From the NCBI GenBank assembly GCA_041663645.1, contig JBAYMH010000001.1:1-64000 (forward strand): DNA of 64,000 nucleotides, given 5' to 3'. The DNA is from Minisyncoccus sp023229485. GTDB taxonomy: Bacteria > Patescibacteriota > Minisyncoccia > Minisyncoccales > Minisyncoccaceae. A program made the translations under genes and the position numbers. The notes beneath the pieces were generated by a model. That model made no database searches. It was not told the DNA's origin and saw nothing but the letters and a program-made list of their open reading frames with translations. Below, piece by piece: positions 48,472-58,780 of this stretch (positions within the stretch are counted from its first letter, which is position 1; the number at the start of each line of letters is the position of its first letter).

Positions 48472-50538
48472 ATGGAAAAAAATGAGGCAAAAAAAAGAAT
48501 AGAAAATCTTAAAAAAACTATTAATTATCATAGGCACCTTTATCATATTTATGATAAACAAGAAATTTCGGACGCAGCTCTCGACTCCTTAAAGAAGGAG
48601 CTTTTTGATTTAGAACAATTATTTCCCAATCTCATAACCACCGATTCTCCTACTCAAAGAATAGGTGGAGAGGCATTAGAGGTATTTGAAAAAATAGCAC
48701 ACCAAAAATTAATGACATCATTTTACGATGCTTTTAATAGGCAGGATATGGATGACTGGGAAGAAAGGAATAAAAAACTTTTAAATAATAATGATTTAAA
48801 AAATATTAATTATTATTGCGAGCCAAAATTGGATGGACTTGCCATAGAATTAATTTATAAAGAAGGCGTACTTGAGATTGGTTCAACGAGAGGGGATGGA
48901 AAAATTGGAGAAAATGTAACTAAAAATATAAAAACAATAGAGGCGATTCCTTTAAAAATAAAAGATAAAGAGGAGATAATTAAGGAACTAAGAAAGAAAA
49001 AACTTTATAGTATCGCAGAAGCAATAAATAGTAGTAACTTAAAAGAAGTTGTTGTAAGAGGAGAGGCTGTTTTAACAAAACAAGACTTTGAAAAAATAAA
49101 TCAAAAACGAGAAAAACAAGGGCTGCCGCTTTTTGCTAATCCAAGAAATCTTGCTGCAGGATCTATTCGACAATTAGATTCTAAGATTACATCTTCTCGT
49201 CACTTAGATGCAGATGTTTATAGTATAGTAACCGATTTAGGACAAAAAACTCACGAAGAAGAACATTTAATTTTGGAAGCAATGGGCTTTAAGACAAACA
49301 ATAAGTTCAATCGCCTTTGTCGTAATATGGATGAAGTTTTTGAATACTACTCTCACTGGCAAGGCAAAAGAGAAAAATTACCTTATGAAGTAGATGGCGT
49401 TGTTGTTTCAATAAATAATAATTTAATATTCGAAAAATTAGGAATTATTGGAAAAGCCCCTCGAGCAGGAATTGCCCTAAAGTTCCCTTTAGTAGAAGTT
49501 ACGACAAAGGTACGGGATATTATGGTTCAAATTGGGCGTACTGGTGCCATGACTCCTGTCGCATTATTGGAACCGGTAAATGTCGGCGGAGTTGTTGTTA
49601 GTAGGGCCACACTCCATAATGAAAAAGAGATCGAAAGATTAGGTTTAAAAATTGGCGACACGGTAGTCATTGGACGAGCAGGAGATGTTATTCCAGAAAT
49701 ACTGCGAATTTTTGAAGGACTTCGAACAGGAAAAGAAAAAAACTTTAAAATGCCAAGCAAATGTCCATCGTGTAACACTGATTTAATAAAGCCAGACGTC
49801 GAAGTTATTTGGAGGTGTCCCAATGAAAACTGTTTTGGTAGAAAAATAAAATATTTTAATCATTTTATTTCACGAGGTGCTTTTAATATTGAAGGGTTGG
49901 GCGGGCGAGTAATAGAAAGATTAATTGAAGAAGGATTAGTAAAGGATCCGTCAGACTTGTTTGACTTAAAAGAGGGTGACTTGTTAGCACTAGATAGATT
50001 TGGAGAAAAGTCAGCTCGTAAACTTGTTTCCGCAATACAAGCAAAAAAGAAAGCTCCCTTAGCAAAATTTATTTATTCTTTAGGAATAAGGAATGTTGGT
50101 CAAAAAACTGCCACTGATTTAGCTTTTAAATTTGGAAGTATCGAAAAAATTAAAAATTCTACCTACGAAGATATGGAAAATATTAAAGATATTGGTCCCA
50201 TTGTCGGAAGTTCAATTATTGAATGGTTTAAAAATAAGAATAATTTGGATTTTTTGAATAAAATGAAAGAAAGAGGTGTTTGGTTTGAAATAGAAGAAAA
50301 AAAGAGCAATAAATTATTAGGCTTAAAATTTGTCTTGACGGGAACCTTGTCTTCGCTTAAAAGAGAAGAAGCCGAGAGTAGAATAATTGAAGAAGGAGGA
50401 GAGTTTTCGACCAGCGTTTCAAGTAAAACAGACTATGTGATTATTGGTGAAAATCCAGGATCAAAATATGATAAAGCAAAAAATTTAGGAGTAAAAATAT
50501 TAGAAGAAAAAGATTTTTTAAAATTATTAGAAAAATAA
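48472..50538 (+). CDS. ligA: NAD-dependent DNA ligase LigA
   Basis: LigA seals nicks during replication and repair using NAD. An N-terminal Ia domain precedes the adenylation domain with active-site K119 in CEPKLDGLA. The OB domain contains VQIGRTGAMTPVALLEPV. The zinc finger uses CPSC and CPNENC (about 431-451). Helix-hairpin-helix repeats follow (FGEKSARKLV, IRNVGQKTA), then a BRCT domain (about 612-688, GLKFVLTGTLSS). The length of 688 is normal. It starts 24 bases after the minor pilin set and is followed by rodA. Confidence 0.97.
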   Translation: MEKNEAKKRIENLKKTINYHRHLYHIYDKQEISDAALDSLKKELFDLEQLFPNLITTDSPTQRIGGEALEVFEKIAHQKLMTSFYDAFNRQDMDDWEERNKKLLNNNDLKNINYYCEPKLDGLAIELIYKEGVLEIGSTRGDGKIGENVTKNIKTIEAIPLKIKDKEEIIKELRKKKLYSIAEAINSSNLKEVVVRGEAVLTKQDFEKINQKREKQGLPLFANPRNLAAGSIRQLDSKITSSRHLDADVYSIVTDLGQKTHEEEHLILEAMGFKTNNKFNRLCRNMDEVFEYYSHWQGKREKLPYEVDGVVVSINNNLIFEKLGIIGKAPRAGIALKFPLVEVTTKVRDIMVQIGRTGAMTPVALLEPVNVGGVVVSRATLHNEKEIERLGLKIGDTVVIGRAGDVIPEILRIFEGLRTGKEKNFKMPSKCPSCNTDLIKPDVEVIWRCPNENCFGRKIKYFNHFISRGAFNIEGLGGRVIERLIEEGLVKDPSDLFDLKEGDLLALDRFGEKSARKLVSAIQAKKKAPLAKFIYSLGIRNVGQKTATDLAFKFGSIEKIKNSTYEDMENIKDIGPIVGSSIIEWFKNKNNLDFLNKMKERGVWFEIEEKKSNKLLGLKFVLTGTLSSLKREEAESRIIEEGGEFSTSVSSKTDYVIIGENPGSKYDKAKNLGVKILEEKDFLKLLEK

Positions 50539-50559
50539 TTATTAATTATTTATAAAAAC

Positions 50560-51660
50560 GTGTCATTTTGGAATCATATCAAAAAATTTGACTGGCTACT
50601 TGTTGGTTCTGCAATTTTACTTTCAATTATTGGGCTAATTTCGATTTGGAGTTCAAGCAGTAGTGTCTCGACTAGTAGTGATTATAATAATTTTTACAAA
50701 CAATTATTTTTTTTAGGCATGAGTATTTCTGCAATGATTGGGATAAGCTTTATAGATAATAGGACAATAAGGGAAAATCCCATTGCAATGTTTATTTTTT
50801 ATTGTTTTTGTATTGTATTGTTATTTGGAGTTTTCTTTTTACCTGAGATAAGAGGCATTAAATCATGGTATAAAATTGGATTTGCTTCTTTTGATCCAAT
50901 AGAACCAACAAAGTTAATATTAATACTAATTTTAGCAAAATACTTTTCTAGTAGACATATTGAGCTTTATAAATTAAAACATATATTTTATTCTGGAATT
51001 TACGTTGGAATACCAGCAATACTGATATTTCTTCACCCAGAATTTGGCTCAGTAGCAATCATTCTTTCAATTTGGCTGTCCATCTTGCTCATTTCTGGAA
51101 TTCGTGTTCGTCACTTTATTATGATTCTAATAGTTTTTTCTTTAACTATAATATTAGGTTTTAATATCATCTTAAAAGATTATCAAAAAGAGAGACTCCT
51201 TGGCTTTATAACACCACAAGCAGATCCACTTGGACGTAATTGGAATCAGAATCAATCAAAAACAAGTATCGGGGCAGGAGGAATACTGGGAGAGGGAATA
51301 GGTAATGGCTCGCAAACTCAAAATGGATTTTTGCCTGAACCACATACAGATTTTATATTCTCTGCTATTGCGGAAGAGATGGGATTTGTTGGAGTTTGTA
51401 TTCTTTTAGGCACCTTCATGTTATTTTTTTCAAGAATACTTCGTATTGCACTAAGGGCACAATCTAATTTTTGTCGTTTATTTGCCTCGGGTATCGCAAT
51501 TTCGATTTTTGTTCAAATGTTCATAAACATAGCAATGAACTTAGGCCTTTTGCCAGTTATAGGTGTTCCACTACCAATGGTCAGCTATGGGGGAAGTAAC
51601 CTTTTATTTAGCTTTATTGCAATTGGAATTTTACAGAATATGAAAATAATCAAAGCCTAA
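50560..51660 (+). CDS. rodA: Rod-shape/cell-division SEDS glycosyltransferase RodA/FtsW
   Basis: This SEDS peptidoglycan polymerase works with a class B penicillin-binding protein. The 366-residue protein starts at a GTG and has about ten membrane helices. It carries family motifs KSWYKIGFASFDPIEPTKL near 105, the catalytic-loop QADPLGRNWNQNQS near 218 and GAGGILGEGIGNGSQTQNGFLPEPHTDF near 240, with VPLPMVSYGG near the end. The QTQNG and LPEPHTDF pattern favours RodA over FtsW. It lies 21 bases after ligA. Confidence 0.92.
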   Translation: MSFWNHIKKFDWLLVGSAILLSIIGLISIWSSSSSVSTSSDYNNFYKQLFFLGMSISAMIGISFIDNRTIRENPIAMFIFYCFCIVLLFGVFFLPEIRGIKSWYKIGFASFDPIEPTKLILILILAKYFSSRHIELYKLKHIFYSGIYVGIPAILIFLHPEFGSVAIILSIWLSILLISGIRVRHFIMILIVFSLTIILGFNIILKDYQKERLLGFITPQADPLGRNWNQNQSKTSIGAGGILGEGIGNGSQTQNGFLPEPHTDFIFSAIAEEMGFVGVCILLGTFMLFFSRILRIALRAQSNFCRLFASGIAISIFVQMFINIAMNLGLLPVIGVPLPMVSYGGSNLLFSFIAIGILQNMKIIKA

Positions 51661-51738
51661 TCTAAATTGATGCTACCATAAACACCTCAAGGTTAATGTG
51701 GACTAGACACTTGCAATTTATTTAAAGATTTGCATACC

Positions 51739-51767
51739 TTGACACATATCGACATTTTTGATACTAT
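51739..51767 (+). promoter_or_regulatory. Predicted promoter of rpoBC
   Basis: TTGACA (51739-51744) and TACTAT (51762-51767) are 17 bases apart. The start would lie near 51774, giving a leader of about 160 bases before rpoB. Confidence 0.65.
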
Positions 51768-51867
51768 TGCTTTAATTTGTAAGCATGTTTAGGATTAGTA
51801 AGTGAAATAATTTATTAACATTATCTTGACTAAGATAACTTTTTGTCGTTTCTAATCTTATATTAAA

Positions 51868-51895
51868 CCCCAATAACTAATTGAGGTATTTTTTG
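51868..51895 (+). terminator. Attenuator-like hairpin in the rpoB leader
   Basis: CCCCAAT pairs with ATTGAGG (one mismatch) around AACTA and is followed by TATTTTTT. It is 42 bases before the rpoB ATG and downstream of the promoter, so it would reduce read-through into rpoB. Confidence 0.5.
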
Positions 51896-51936
51896 TTGTA
51901 AGAATGCCTTATTTTAACTCTTAACTAAGAAAAATT

Positions 51937-54900
51937 ATGAAAAATAAATTAAAAGATTTCTCAAAAAATAAGATTTCTTATCCATTGCCAAGTCTTATTT
52001 TTTTGCAGAAGGAAAGTGGAAGACAGTTATGGGAGGAAGAGTTAAGAGATCTTTTTGCTGAAATATCTCCCATTAAAGACTATGCCGGAAAAGAATTTGA
52101 GTTGTATCTTACTGATTACAAGCTAGGGAAACCAAACTATGTTTGTGGATATGATGCAAAAGAAAACAACGATTCGTTTGTGGCCCCGCTAAGAGTTAAG
52201 GTAAAATTAGTAAACCTAAAAACAAAAAAAAGCCAAGAACAAGAAATTTTCTTCGGCAATTTTCCCCTTTTAACCGAAAGAGGAACTTTTGTTTTGAACG
52301 GAGTTGAGAGGGTTGTAATTTCTCAATTAATCAGGTCTCCAGGAGTATTTTTTCCTCTAAATATCAATAAAGGAAGAAGATGTTTTGCTGCAAAATTAAT
52401 TCCTAATAGAGGTTCTTGGCTAGAATTTGAGACAGAGGCCAATGGCTCAATAATGGTAAAGGTTGATAGAAAAAGAAAGGTTTCGTTTACTACATTACTT
52501 AAGGCACTTGGAGGTTATTCTGATAATGATATTCAAGAAATGTTTATGGGTTATGATAATGGAGAGGTTGCCTATATTTCCGAAAGCTTAAAAAGAGATC
52601 CAGCTAAAAATCAAGAAGAAGCTTTGCTTGAAATATATCAGCGTCTTCGTTCGGGTGAAATGGTTAATCCTGATTCTGCCAGAGAATTGATTTTTAATAT
52701 GTTTTATAACTTTGATCGCTATGACTTATCAAAAGTGGGAAGATGGAAAATTTGGTCCAGAATTCCTGATTTAAAACCTAAAAAAGACAGAGACGTTTCT
52801 AAAGAAGATAGAATTCTTTCGATTGAAGATATTGTTGCAATTATTAAAGAGGTTATTCGTTTAAATCAAGATCCTTACGCTAATCCAGACCAAATTGATC
52901 ATTTGGGCAATAGAAGAGTAAGGACATTGTCAGAGCTTTTATCAAATAAGCTTAGAGTTGGTTTATCAAGAATGGTTAGGATTGCTAAAGACAGGATGTC
53001 CACTCTTGAATTTGAGAATCTAACTCCAATGCAAATTATAAACCCTCGACCCTTTACCGCACAAGTAACTCAATTTTTTACTGCGAGTCAATTTTCACAA
53101 TTCATGGATAACGTAAACCCGTTATCAGAGCTTGAACACAAGAGACGTTTAACCGCTACTGGCCCAGGAGGACTAACCAGAGAAAGAGCAGGCTTTGAAG
53201 TCAGAGACGTACAACCATCTCACTATGGTAGAATATGTCCGATTGAAACTCCAGAGGGGCCAAACGTCGGTTTGGTTATGCATCTAGCACTTTATTCTAG
53301 ACTTAATCCTTATGGATTTTTGGAAACCCCATATTATAAAGTAGAAAAAGCTAAAGTAACAAAAGATATTTTCTACTTAGATGCAAATGCCGAGGAAAGA
53401 TACAATATCGCAGCTGCTAGTATCGCTATTGATGATAATGGAAAGATTTTAAACGAAAGAGTTGAAGCCAGAATTAAAGGTGAGGCGGGTGAAATTGAAA
53501 GAGAAAAGATTGATTTTGTTGATGTTAACCCTCAGCAGTTTTGTTCAGTTGCAACTTCGTTGATTCCGTTTTTGCAGAATGATGACGCAAACAGAGCTCA
53601 GATGGGTTCAAATATGCAGAGGCAAGCAGTACCATTAGTTTGTCCAGAAGCTCCTTATGTTGGAACAGGAATGGAAGCTTATGTTGCTAGAGATTCAGGA
53701 CAGGTTATTATGGCCGAAGATGCGGGAAAAGTCACTTACGTAGATGCAAGAGAGGTGAGAGTTAAAGAAAAAAAATCTGGAGAAACAAAAGTTTATAAAC
53801 TAAGAAACTTTGATCGTACTAATCAATATACATGCTTCCATCAGCGAGCAGTTACCAATAAGGGAGAGGAAGTAAAAAAAGGAGATATTTTAGCAGAAGG
53901 AGGTTCAATTGATGACGGTAAATTAAGTTTAGGAAGGAATTTATTAGTATCATTTATTTCTTGGAGAGGAAATACTTTTGAAGATGCTATCGTTTTATCT
54001 CAAAGATTAGTGAAGGAAGATTATTTTACATCCATTCATATCGAAGATTTTTTCTGCGATGTTAGAGAAACAAAAATCGGACCAGAAGTAACAACATCAG
54101 ATATTCCTAATGTTGGTGAAGATAAATTAAGAGATTTAGACGAAGAGGGAGTAGTTCGAATTGGAGCTGAAGTCGGACCAAATGATATTCTAGTTGGAAA
54201 GATTTCACCAAAAGGTGAGGCTGATTTAAGTGCAGAAGAAAGATTACTTCGAGCAATTTTCGGTGAAAAAGCAAAAGAAGTAAAAGATACTTCGCTTCGT
54301 TTGGAACATGGAAAAAGAGGTAGGATTACTGATATTAAAATATTCTCTCGTGCTGAAGGCTATGCACTTGAGCCAGGTGTTATTAAAAGAATTAGGGTTA
54401 GAATTTCTGAACTTAGAAAAATTCAAGTTGGAGATAAGCTTGCCGGCCGTCATGGTAACAAGGGTATTATCGCAAAGATTTTACCCCCAGAAGAAATGCC
54501 ATATCTAGAAGACGGGACTCCAGTTGATATTATTTTAAATCCACTGTCAGTTGCATCAAGAATGAACTTAGGGCAAATTCTTGAAACTCACTTAGGTTTA
54601 GCCGTACAGAAGAATGGGTACTCATGTGCTACCGCATCACTTTCGGGTGCAAGAGAAGATGATATTAGGTCTGAATTAAAAAAAGCAGGATATCCTGAAG
54701 ACGGAAAGTTAAAATTATTTGATCCAGAAACAGGAGATTTCTTCCCAGAAAAAATTACAGTCGGATACATTTATATGCTTAAGCTGGCTCATATGGTAGA
54801 AGACAAAATCCATATGCGTTCAATTGGGCCTTACTCGTTAATCACTCAACAACCACTAGGAGGAAAGGCACAGTTTGGAGGGCAAAGATTTGGTGAGATG

Positions 54901-55125
54901 GAAGTCTGGGCCCTTGAAGGTTATGGAGCCGCTTACACTCTTCAGGAAATGTTAACCATTAAATCGGATGATGTTTTAGGTAGAGCCGCAACTTATGAAT
55001 CTATCTTAAAGGGAGAAAAAATTAAAAGTCCAAACATTCCTGCTGCATTTAATCTATTGCTTGCAGAATTAAAAGCTCTTTCTTTGAATATTATTATCAA
55101 AGGAAAAATTGAGGAAGAAGAATAA
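51937..55125 (+). CDS. rpoB: DNA-directed RNA polymerase beta subunit
   Basis: This is the catalytic beta subunit. It is compact at 1062 residues, close to the core length and without the long lineage insertions of proteobacteria. Signatures include RGTFVLNGVERVVISQLIRS near 115-134. The rifampicin-region segment is FFTASQFSQFMDNVNPLSEL, then HKRRLTATGPGGLTRERAG (about 385-425). GDKLAGRHGNKGI lies near 830, and EMEVWALEGYGAAYTLQEM near the C-terminus. It is followed 25 bases later by rpoC. The usual rplK-A-J-L genes are not upstream; rodA is. Confidence 0.98.
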   Translation: MKNKLKDFSKNKISYPLPSLIFLQKESGRQLWEEELRDLFAEISPIKDYAGKEFELYLTDYKLGKPNYVCGYDAKENNDSFVAPLRVKVKLVNLKTKKSQEQEIFFGNFPLLTERGTFVLNGVERVVISQLIRSPGVFFPLNINKGRRCFAAKLIPNRGSWLEFETEANGSIMVKVDRKRKVSFTTLLKALGGYSDNDIQEMFMGYDNGEVAYISESLKRDPAKNQEEALLEIYQRLRSGEMVNPDSARELIFNMFYNFDRYDLSKVGRWKIWSRIPDLKPKKDRDVSKEDRILSIEDIVAIIKEVIRLNQDPYANPDQIDHLGNRRVRTLSELLSNKLRVGLSRMVRIAKDRMSTLEFENLTPMQIINPRPFTAQVTQFFTASQFSQFMDNVNPLSELEHKRRLTATGPGGLTRERAGFEVRDVQPSHYGRICPIETPEGPNVGLVMHLALYSRLNPYGFLETPYYKVEKAKVTKDIFYLDANAEERYNIAAASIAIDDNGKILNERVEARIKGEAGEIEREKIDFVDVNPQQFCSVATSLIPFLQNDDANRAQMGSNMQRQAVPLVCPEAPYVGTGMEAYVARDSGQVIMAEDAGKVTYVDAREVRVKEKKSGETKVYKLRNFDRTNQYTCFHQRAVTNKGEEVKKGDILAEGGSIDDGKLSLGRNLLVSFISWRGNTFEDAIVLSQRLVKEDYFTSIHIEDFFCDVRETKIGPEVTTSDIPNVGEDKLRDLDEEGVVRIGAEVGPNDILVGKISPKGEADLSAEERLLRAIFGEKAKEVKDTSLRLEHGKRGRITDIKIFSRAEGYALEPGVIKRIRVRISELRKIQVGDKLAGRHGNKGIIAKILPPEEMPYLEDGTPVDIILNPLSVASRMNLGQILETHLGLAVQKNGYSCATASLSGAREDDIRSELKKAGYPEDGKLKLFDPETGDFFPEKITVGYIYMLKLAHMVEDKIHMRSIGPYSLITQQPLGGKAQFGGQRFGEMEVWALEGYGAAYTLQEMLTIKSDDVLGRAATYESILKGEKIKSPNIPAAFNLLLAELKALSLNIIIKGKIEEEE

Positions 55126-55150
55126 TAAACAATTAAACTAAAAAAGAACT

Positions 55151-58100
55151 ATGTTTGTTTCCAATCTTGAATCGATTAAAATCAAATTGGCTTCCTCTGA
55201 AGAGATTTTGAATTGGTCTTTTGGTGAGGTTACAAAACCCGAAACCATTAATTACAGAACGCAAAGACCAGAAAAAGATGGACTTTTCTGTGAAAAGATT
55301 TTCGGGCCAACCAAAGATTATGAATGTTTCTGTGGTAAGTATAAGAGGATAAGATATAAAGGGATTATTTGTGATCGATGTGGCGTTGAAGTTACAAAAT
55401 CTTCAGTAAGACGTGAAAGAATGGGGCATATTAAATTAGCCAGCCCAGTTTCTCATATCTGGTTTTTAAAAGGGATGCCCTCTAGAATAGGTATGGTTTT
55501 AGGGTTACCTGTTCACAAAGTTGAAGAAGTTATCTATTTTGTTTCTTATGTTATTACTAGAGTTGATGAAAATCTTAAGGCAAATATTCTTGAAGAAATT
55601 GAAGATGAGCACAAGTCAAAAGTAAAAGAAATTAAAAAAAGTATTGAAGGCTCTAAAGATTCCGATAAAGTAAAAGAGAAGCATTTGGTTGAGGCCTTGT
55701 CAGGATTAAAAGATGCAAAAGACAAAGCAAAACAAGAGGTAAATAGTATTAAGCCAATGCAAATACTAACCGAACTTGAATACCATAGATTATCTCTTAA
55801 GTATGGAGAAGTTTTTGATGCTGGAACAGGAGCTGAAATTATCAAGGATATTTTTAAAGGATTAAATCTGAGTGATGAAATAAAAAAAATCCAAGAACAA
55901 CTTGATGGGAAAAAATCTACTGAAGAAAGAAGAACAATCTTAAGAAGATTAAAGCTTTTTAAAGAAATGAATCAGTCGGGAGTAAGACCAGAATGGATGT
56001 TTATTGATGTTTTGCCAGTGTTGCCACCAGACTTAAGACCAATGGTTCAATTAGATGGAGGAAGATACGCTTCCTCGGACTTGAACGATCTATACAGAAG
56101 GGTTATTAATCGAAATAACCGTTTGAAATATTTGCTTGAAATTAGTGCTCCTGAGGTTATTGTTAGAAATGAAAAAAGAATGTTGCAAGAAGCAGTAGAT
56201 GCTTTAATTGATAACAAAATGAGAAAAGGGACAACCACTCAAGCTAGTACTGGAGGAAGAAGGTTGCTCAAGAGTTTGGCCGATATGCTTCAGGGAAAGC
56301 AAGGAAGATTTAGACAGAACCTACTTGGAAAAAGAGTTGATTATTCTGGAAGAAGCGTGATTGTCGTTGGTTCCAATTTGAGTCTTGATCAATGTGGTGT
56401 TCCAAAGCAGATGGCCTTAGAATTATTTAAACCATTTGTTATTAAAAAGATTCTAGAAAAAGAATTAGCTTATAATGTTAGAGGTGCTACTCGTTTAATT
56501 GAAGAGGAGGTTGACGAAGTTTGGGCAGCCTTAGAAGAAGTAGTAAAGGATAAGGTTGTTCTTCTAAACAGAGCACCAACACTACATCGTTTGGGAGTTC
56601 AAGGATTTTATCCCGTATTGATTGAAGGTGAGGCCATTCGATTACATCCATTGGTTTGTACTGCTTTTAACGCAGATTTTGATGGAGATCAAATGGCTAT
56701 TCATGTGCCATTGTCAGACGAAGCTCAACAAGAAGCAAGGGAAAGAATGTTATCGGCTGTAAATCTTTTACGTCCAGCAACCGGAGATCCTATTGCTATC
56801 CCAACTAAGGATATGGTTTTGGGTTGCTATTATCTAACAAAAATCGCTCCAAAGGCTATGGGAGAAGGAAAAGTATTCGCTTCTTTTGAAGATGCAATCA
56901 TGGCTCATGATCAGAAAAAAATTGATTTAAGGGCCTTGATAAAAGTAAGATTTAATGGAGAATTTATTGAAACCAGTGTTGGTAGAATTTTCTTTAATGA
57001 AATTTTACCAGATGGATTTGAATATCAAAATGAGGTGATGGATTCTAAGAATGTTAAAAAAGCGATTAATAAAATCGTAGATTTATATGGAAATGCTGCA
57101 GCTATTACTTTGGACAAAATTAAGACATTAGGATTTAAATATGCAACTCTTTCTGGTATCACTTGGGGAATGGGAGACTTAACAATTCCAAAAGAAAAGC
57201 CATTCTTGATTAATGAAGCAGAAAAGAAAATTACCGTTATTGAAGATTACTACGAGAAAGGTCTTCTTTCAAAAGAAGAAAAGATAAGTCAAGTTATCGA
57301 GGTTTGGAAAAAAGTTAAAAATGAAATTGAAAAATTAGTTCCAAAATCAATTTCTTCTGCAAGTCCAGTTTTTTCAATTGTTGATTCGGGATCAAGAGGT
57401 TCTTGGTCTCAGCCAGTACAGATGTGTGGAATGAAAGGTCTTGTTGCTAGTCCGTCGGGTCGTGTTATTGAACTTCCAATTAAGAATTGCTTCAAAGAAG
57501 GATTTGACGTACTTGAATATTTTATTTCTACTCATGGTGCTAGAAAAGGAACTGCCGATACCGCTCTTAGAACTTCAACATCTGGATACTTAACCAGAAG
57601 ATTGGTAGATGTTGCTCATGATGTTATAATAAGCGATGATGATTGTGGAGATACGACAGGTGTCTTAATGCGTAGAAGCGATTCTGAAGAAGTAAATCAA
57701 GACTTTGTTCATAAATTATTCGGCAGGGTTTGTATGGAAAATGTCAAAGATACTGAATTGGGAGAAGTAATTGTTAAGAACGGAGAATATATTACTCTAA
57801 AGGCAGCTCAAAGGATTAAGGAATTAAATATTGAAACTGTTAAAGTTAGGTCACCACTATCGTGTAAATGTATTCGTGGAATTTGTAAAAAATGTTATGG
57901 ACTTGACCTTGGATGGAAAAAGATTATTGATTTGGGTGAGGCAGTCGGTGTTATTGCAGCTCAAGTTATTGGAGAGCCAGGAACACAGTTAACCATGAGA
58001 ACATTCCACACTGGAGGTGTAGCAGGAGAAGCTGATATTACTCGCGGTCTTCCAAGAGTTGAAGAAGTTTTTGAAAGAAGGGCTCCAAAAGGTGAAGCCG

Positions 58101-58762
58101 AAATGACTACTAAAGACGGAAGAATTCTTGAAGTTGATGAAAAGGCAGGGAAAATAAAAATGATTCCGATTAAAGGCGGAAAGGAGGCTGACGAAGACGA
58201 TGCCATTGAATATGAAGTTCCTTTGAATACAGAAATTCTTGTAAAAAAAGGTGATACCGTTAAGAAAGGACAGGTATTATGTGCAGGATCACTTGATTTG
58301 AAGAAATTATTCAAGTTAATGGGAGAGGAAGAAGCAAGGAACTATATTATTAAAGAAATCCAAAAAGTTTACGTTTCTCAGGGAGTATCAATTCATGATA
58401 AGCACGTTGAAATTATCGTCAAGCAGATGTTCTCGAGAAGTAAAATAAAAGACCCAGGAGATAGTTTCTTCAGCGAAGAAGAGATAATTTCTAAGGCACG
58501 TCTTTTAGAAGAAAATGAAAAATTGGAAAAGGATGGTAAGAAGCCGATTATTGGAGAAACAATTATCCTTGGCATTTCAAAGGTTGCATTAAATACAGAT
58601 AGCTTCTTATCAGCTGCATCATTCCAAGAAACATCAAGAATTCTAATAGAATCATCACTAAGAGGAGAAGAGGATAAGCTCCGAGGCTTAAAAGAAAATG
58701 TTATTTTAGGAAAACTTGTTCCAATTGGAACTGGATATGATAAAAATAAAAAATATAAATAA
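55151..58762 (+). CDS. rpoC: DNA-directed RNA polymerase beta' subunit
   Basis: This subunit carries the active-site magnesium loop NADFDGDQMAIHVPL near residues 506-520. The N-terminal zinc site is C59, C61, C74 and C77 (ECFCGKY, ICDRCG). The second zinc site lies near 904-914 (CKCIRGICKKC). The trigger-loop region MRTFHTGGVAGEADITRGLP follows near 950. At 1203 residues it is typical for bacteria outside proteobacteria. The region at about 140-210 is a lysine-rich coiled coil. It is cotranscribed with rpoB. Confidence 0.98.
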   Translation: MFVSNLESIKIKLASSEEILNWSFGEVTKPETINYRTQRPEKDGLFCEKIFGPTKDYECFCGKYKRIRYKGIICDRCGVEVTKSSVRRERMGHIKLASPVSHIWFLKGMPSRIGMVLGLPVHKVEEVIYFVSYVITRVDENLKANILEEIEDEHKSKVKEIKKSIEGSKDSDKVKEKHLVEALSGLKDAKDKAKQEVNSIKPMQILTELEYHRLSLKYGEVFDAGTGAEIIKDIFKGLNLSDEIKKIQEQLDGKKSTEERRTILRRLKLFKEMNQSGVRPEWMFIDVLPVLPPDLRPMVQLDGGRYASSDLNDLYRRVINRNNRLKYLLEISAPEVIVRNEKRMLQEAVDALIDNKMRKGTTTQASTGGRRLLKSLADMLQGKQGRFRQNLLGKRVDYSGRSVIVVGSNLSLDQCGVPKQMALELFKPFVIKKILEKELAYNVRGATRLIEEEVDEVWAALEEVVKDKVVLLNRAPTLHRLGVQGFYPVLIEGEAIRLHPLVCTAFNADFDGDQMAIHVPLSDEAQQEARERMLSAVNLLRPATGDPIAIPTKDMVLGCYYLTKIAPKAMGEGKVFASFEDAIMAHDQKKIDLRALIKVRFNGEFIETSVGRIFFNEILPDGFEYQNEVMDSKNVKKAINKIVDLYGNAAAITLDKIKTLGFKYATLSGITWGMGDLTIPKEKPFLINEAEKKITVIEDYYEKGLLSKEEKISQVIEVWKKVKNEIEKLVPKSISSASPVFSIVDSGSRGSWSQPVQMCGMKGLVASPSGRVIELPIKNCFKEGFDVLEYFISTHGARKGTADTALRTSTSGYLTRRLVDVAHDVIISDDDCGDTTGVLMRRSDSEEVNQDFVHKLFGRVCMENVKDTELGEVIVKNGEYITLKAAQRIKELNIETVKVRSPLSCKCIRGICKKCYGLDLGWKKIIDLGEAVGVIAAQVIGEPGTQLTMRTFHTGGVAGEADITRGLPRVEEVFERRAPKGEAEMTTKDGRILEVDEKAGKIKMIPIKGGKEADEDDAIEYEVPLNTEILVKKGDTVKKGQVLCAGSLDLKKLFKLMGEEEARNYIIKEIQKVYVSQGVSIHDKHVEIIVKQMFSRSKIKDPGDSFFSEEEIISKARLLEENEKLEKDGKKPIIGETIILGISKVALNTDSFLSAASFQETSRILIESSLRGEEDKLRGLKENVILGKLVPIGTGYDKNKKYK

Positions 58763-58780
58763 AAAATCTTTCTCTAAGCT

